Positions 5,288 to 6,681 of a stretch of DNA of 6,681 nt are shown piece by piece. Source of the DNA: Acidobacteriota bacterium (GTDB taxonomy: Bacteria; Acidobacteriota; Polarisedimenticolia; Gp22-AA2); assembly GCA_016177515.1 (NCBI GenBank), contig JACOUZ010000040.1, positions 1 to 6,681 on the forward strand, read 5' to 3'. Position numbers and translations under genes: made by a program. Every line of letters starts with the position of its first letter. Positions within the stretch are counted from its first letter, which is position 1. Below the pieces are notes generated by a model, which saw nothing but the letters and a program-made list of their open reading frames with translations, was not told the DNA's origin and made no database searches.

Positions 5288-6604
5288 CTACGGCGCCGTG
5301 CCCGCCGCCGGGGTTTCCTCCGTGATCCCGTGCTGCCGCGCGTAGTCCTGTGCGAAGCGCACCCGGCTGCCGAGGCTCGGGTGGCTGCAGAGCAGGGCCT
5401 CGATCCACGGGTGGACGTGGTACTCGCCGAGGTCGAGCCGCCCGAACTTCAGGAAGGCCGAGGCCCCCGCGACCGGATCCCGGGTCGCATCGAGCCCGAA
5501 CTCGTCGGCCTGGTGTTCCTGAATGCGGCTGAAGGTGGAGAGGGCGGGACCGGCCAGGAACAGGAAGGTGTCGAGGACCAGGAGCAGCACGGGCAGCGAG
5601 GCCGGCTCCGAAAGAGAAGAGATCCCCAACGCCGGCCGGCCCTCGACGATTCGCCGCGACACCCGATCCACAAGGAAGAAGCCCAGAAGGACGAACACCG
5701 ACAGGAAGGCCACGAACCGCCAGATGTGGTTCAGGACGTAGTGGCCCATCTCGTGCCCCATCACGACCTTGATCTCGCGCGGAGTGAATTGCTGCAGAAG
5801 GGTGTCGTAGAGCACGATGCGCTGCGTGCCGAGGAGCCCGGCGACGTAGGCATTGCTGTGGCTCGACTGCCGGCTGGCGTCCACCTCGTACACTTCCTCC
5901 GCGGGAATCCCCTGCGAGCGGGCCATCGCCAGGATGTCCGTCCGCAGGGGCCCGTCCTCGAGCGGCTCGAACGTGTTGAACAGCGGCGCGATCATCACCG
6001 GCGCCACGGCGAGGGCCATGACGAGAAACACCATGGACAGGCCGGCACCGGCCAGCCACCAGCGCCGGCCCAGCCGGCGGATCGCCGCGTACAGGACGGT
6101 GAAGAAAAGGGCCTGCAGCACCACGGCCACCAGCAGCGCCTTGCCCCGGTCGCCCAGCCAGGCGGCGAACGTCTGGTTGGCGAATCCGAACCTCCTCTCG
6201 CGCACGAAGCCGCCGTAGACGGCCAGCGGCAGCGATCCGGCGAACATGGCCAGCGTGACAAGCGCGACGTACATCGCCACCTTCTGGTTCGGCCCCCGCG
6301 CGGCCTTCCCGGCCCACGTCTGCAGCGTGGCGCCGAAGCCCGAAAAGGCAATGAGCGCCAGAAGGCCCGCCGACCACAGGAAATCGACGACGCGCAGGAT
6401 GTAATTGCCGTGCGCATACGACTCCATCCTCGGATCGTCGGCGGGCAGGTCGCCGAGGGGGTGCTCCTCCATCGCGGGCGCCTCGGCCGGCCGCCCGGCG
6501 TCCTCCCCGGGCGGGGTCGATGCCGCGGCCCACCCCGCCGCCGTCGCGCACAGAAGCACCAGCGGTGCGGCGATCAAGGCGGCATTCGCCAACCCCGGTC
6601 TCAT
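5288..6604 (-). CDS. M48-family (Ste24-like) membrane zinc metalloprotease
   Basis: This is a 438-residue integral-membrane protease of the M48 family, close in layout to the CAAX protease Ste24. The zinc site is complete: HEMGH at 284-288 (H284 and H288 ligands, E285 catalytic) and E363 in EHQADEFG as third ligand. Other Ste24-type marks are the M48 N-terminal domain phrase FGFANQTFAAWLGDRGK (139-155), the SSHSNAY (247-253) and RIVLYDTLL (262-270) segment, and the C-terminal SHPSLGSRVRF. Hydrophobic segments lie at about 8-29, 73-95, 109-131, 155-177, 187-207, 295-312 and 336-353. The first may be a cleaved signal peptide (AAA28) followed by a Pro/Glu-rich stretch at about 30-58. In bacteria the substrates of such enzymes are mostly unknown; membrane-protein quality control is a family-based inference. 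The ATG has a strong ribosome binding site (6611-6618) and overlaps the stop of an upstream gene by four bases. Confidence 0.93.
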   Translation of the reverse strand: MRPGLANAALIAAPLVLLCATAAGWAAASTPPGEDAGRPAEAPAMEEHPLGDLPADDPRMESYAHGNYILRVVDFLWSAGLLALIAFSGFGATLQTWAGKAARGPNQKVAMYVALVTLAMFAGSLPLAVYGGFVRERRFGFANQTFAAWLGDRGKALLVAVVLQALFFTVLYAAIRRLGRRWWLAGAGLSMVFLVMALAVAPVMIAPLFNTFEPLEDGPLRTDILAMARSQGIPAEEVYEVDASRQSSHSNAYVAGLLGTQRIVLYDTLLQQFTPREIKVVMGHEMGHYVLNHIWRFVAFLSVFVLLGFFLVDRVSRRIVEGRPALGISSLSEPASLPVLLLVLDTFLFLAGPALSTFSRIQEHQADEFGLDATRDPVAGASAFLKFGRLDLGEYHVHPWIEALLCSHPSLGSRVRFAQDYARQHGITEETPAAGTAP

Positions 6605-6681
6605 GGTGAAACCTCCCCTCCCGGCCCGCCCATCATCCGCCCGCGGATCAGCGTGATCGGGATCGACCCGAAGGACAGGAA
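6601..6681 (-). CDS. C-terminal end of an unidentified gene (cut by window edge)
   Basis: A reading frame entering from the right edge on the minus strand gives 26 residues (FLSFGSIPITLIRGRMMGG, then a short Gly/Pro-rich tail) and stops at TGA 6603-6601. That stop overlaps the protease ATG as ATGA, the kind of junction expected for co-transcribed genes. The hydrophobic SIPITLI run followed by a basic RGR and a Gly-rich tail could be the end of a membrane or globular protein. The fragment is too short to name a family, and chance openness of the frame cannot be ruled out. Confidence 0.45.
   Translation of the reverse strand, partial: FLSFGSIPITLIRGRMMGGPGGEVSP
6611..6618 (-). promoter_or_regulatory. 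Strong ribosome binding site for the M48 protease gene
   Basis: On the minus strand these bases read GGGGAGGT, six to seven bases before the ATG at 6604. This supports the chosen start even though it lies inside the end of the upstream reading frame. Confidence 0.75.

Noticed and set aside
5142..6551. Second long leftward frame over the M48 protease gene
   Set aside because: It is a different frame of the same strand with Arg/Gly/Pro-rich, patternless translation. The frame starting at 6604 has HEMGH, the third zinc ligand and the membrane segments.

Overview
The window is GC-rich bacterial DNA. G and C dominate the third codon positions of every real gene, and GTG starts are used alongside ATG. 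An envelope-type LysM/zinc amidase with a possible lipobox, and a secreted beta-rich protein whose last strand resembles an outer-membrane beta-signal, suggest a diderm (Gram-negative) bacterium. The use of GatCAB suggests an organism that makes Gln-tRNA and/or Asn-tRNA by transamidation. A deep-branching GC-rich phylum such as Acidobacteriota is possible, but this is a guess and no marker here decides it.

Layout. Positions 1-472 hold no gene I can support. This stretch contains a striking 195-bp element (103-297) closed by 30-nt inverted arms with one mismatch and holding two nested hairpins. A tandem pair of small GC hairpins lies just past the stop of the first gene. Positions 473-1450 (minus) encode an exported protein of two related beta-rich domains. 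It diverges, across a 55-bp gap with a perfect TATAAT, from a three-gene rightward operon: gatC (1506-1793), gatA (1790-3265) and a LysM-containing N-acetylmuramoyl-L-alanine amidase (3262-5202). Both junctions in this operon are 4-nt GTGA overlaps, so the genes are probably translationally coupled. A hairpin (5234-5272) sits in the 85-bp convergent gap. Positions 5288-6604 (minus) encode an M48/Ste24-type membrane metalloprotease, whose ATG overlaps by 4 nt the stop of an upstream gene that runs off the right edge.

How the genes fit together. GatC and GatA are two of the three subunits of the tRNA-dependent amidotransferase; gatB is not in the window. The downstream amidase remodels peptidoglycan, and the M48 protease works in the membrane. 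The link between translation and cell wall in the gatCA-amidase operon is probably one of shared expression rather than shared chemistry. Gene identities for gatC, gatA, the amidase and the protease rest on clear motifs. The least explained parts are the inverted-repeat element at the left and the two-domain exported protein.
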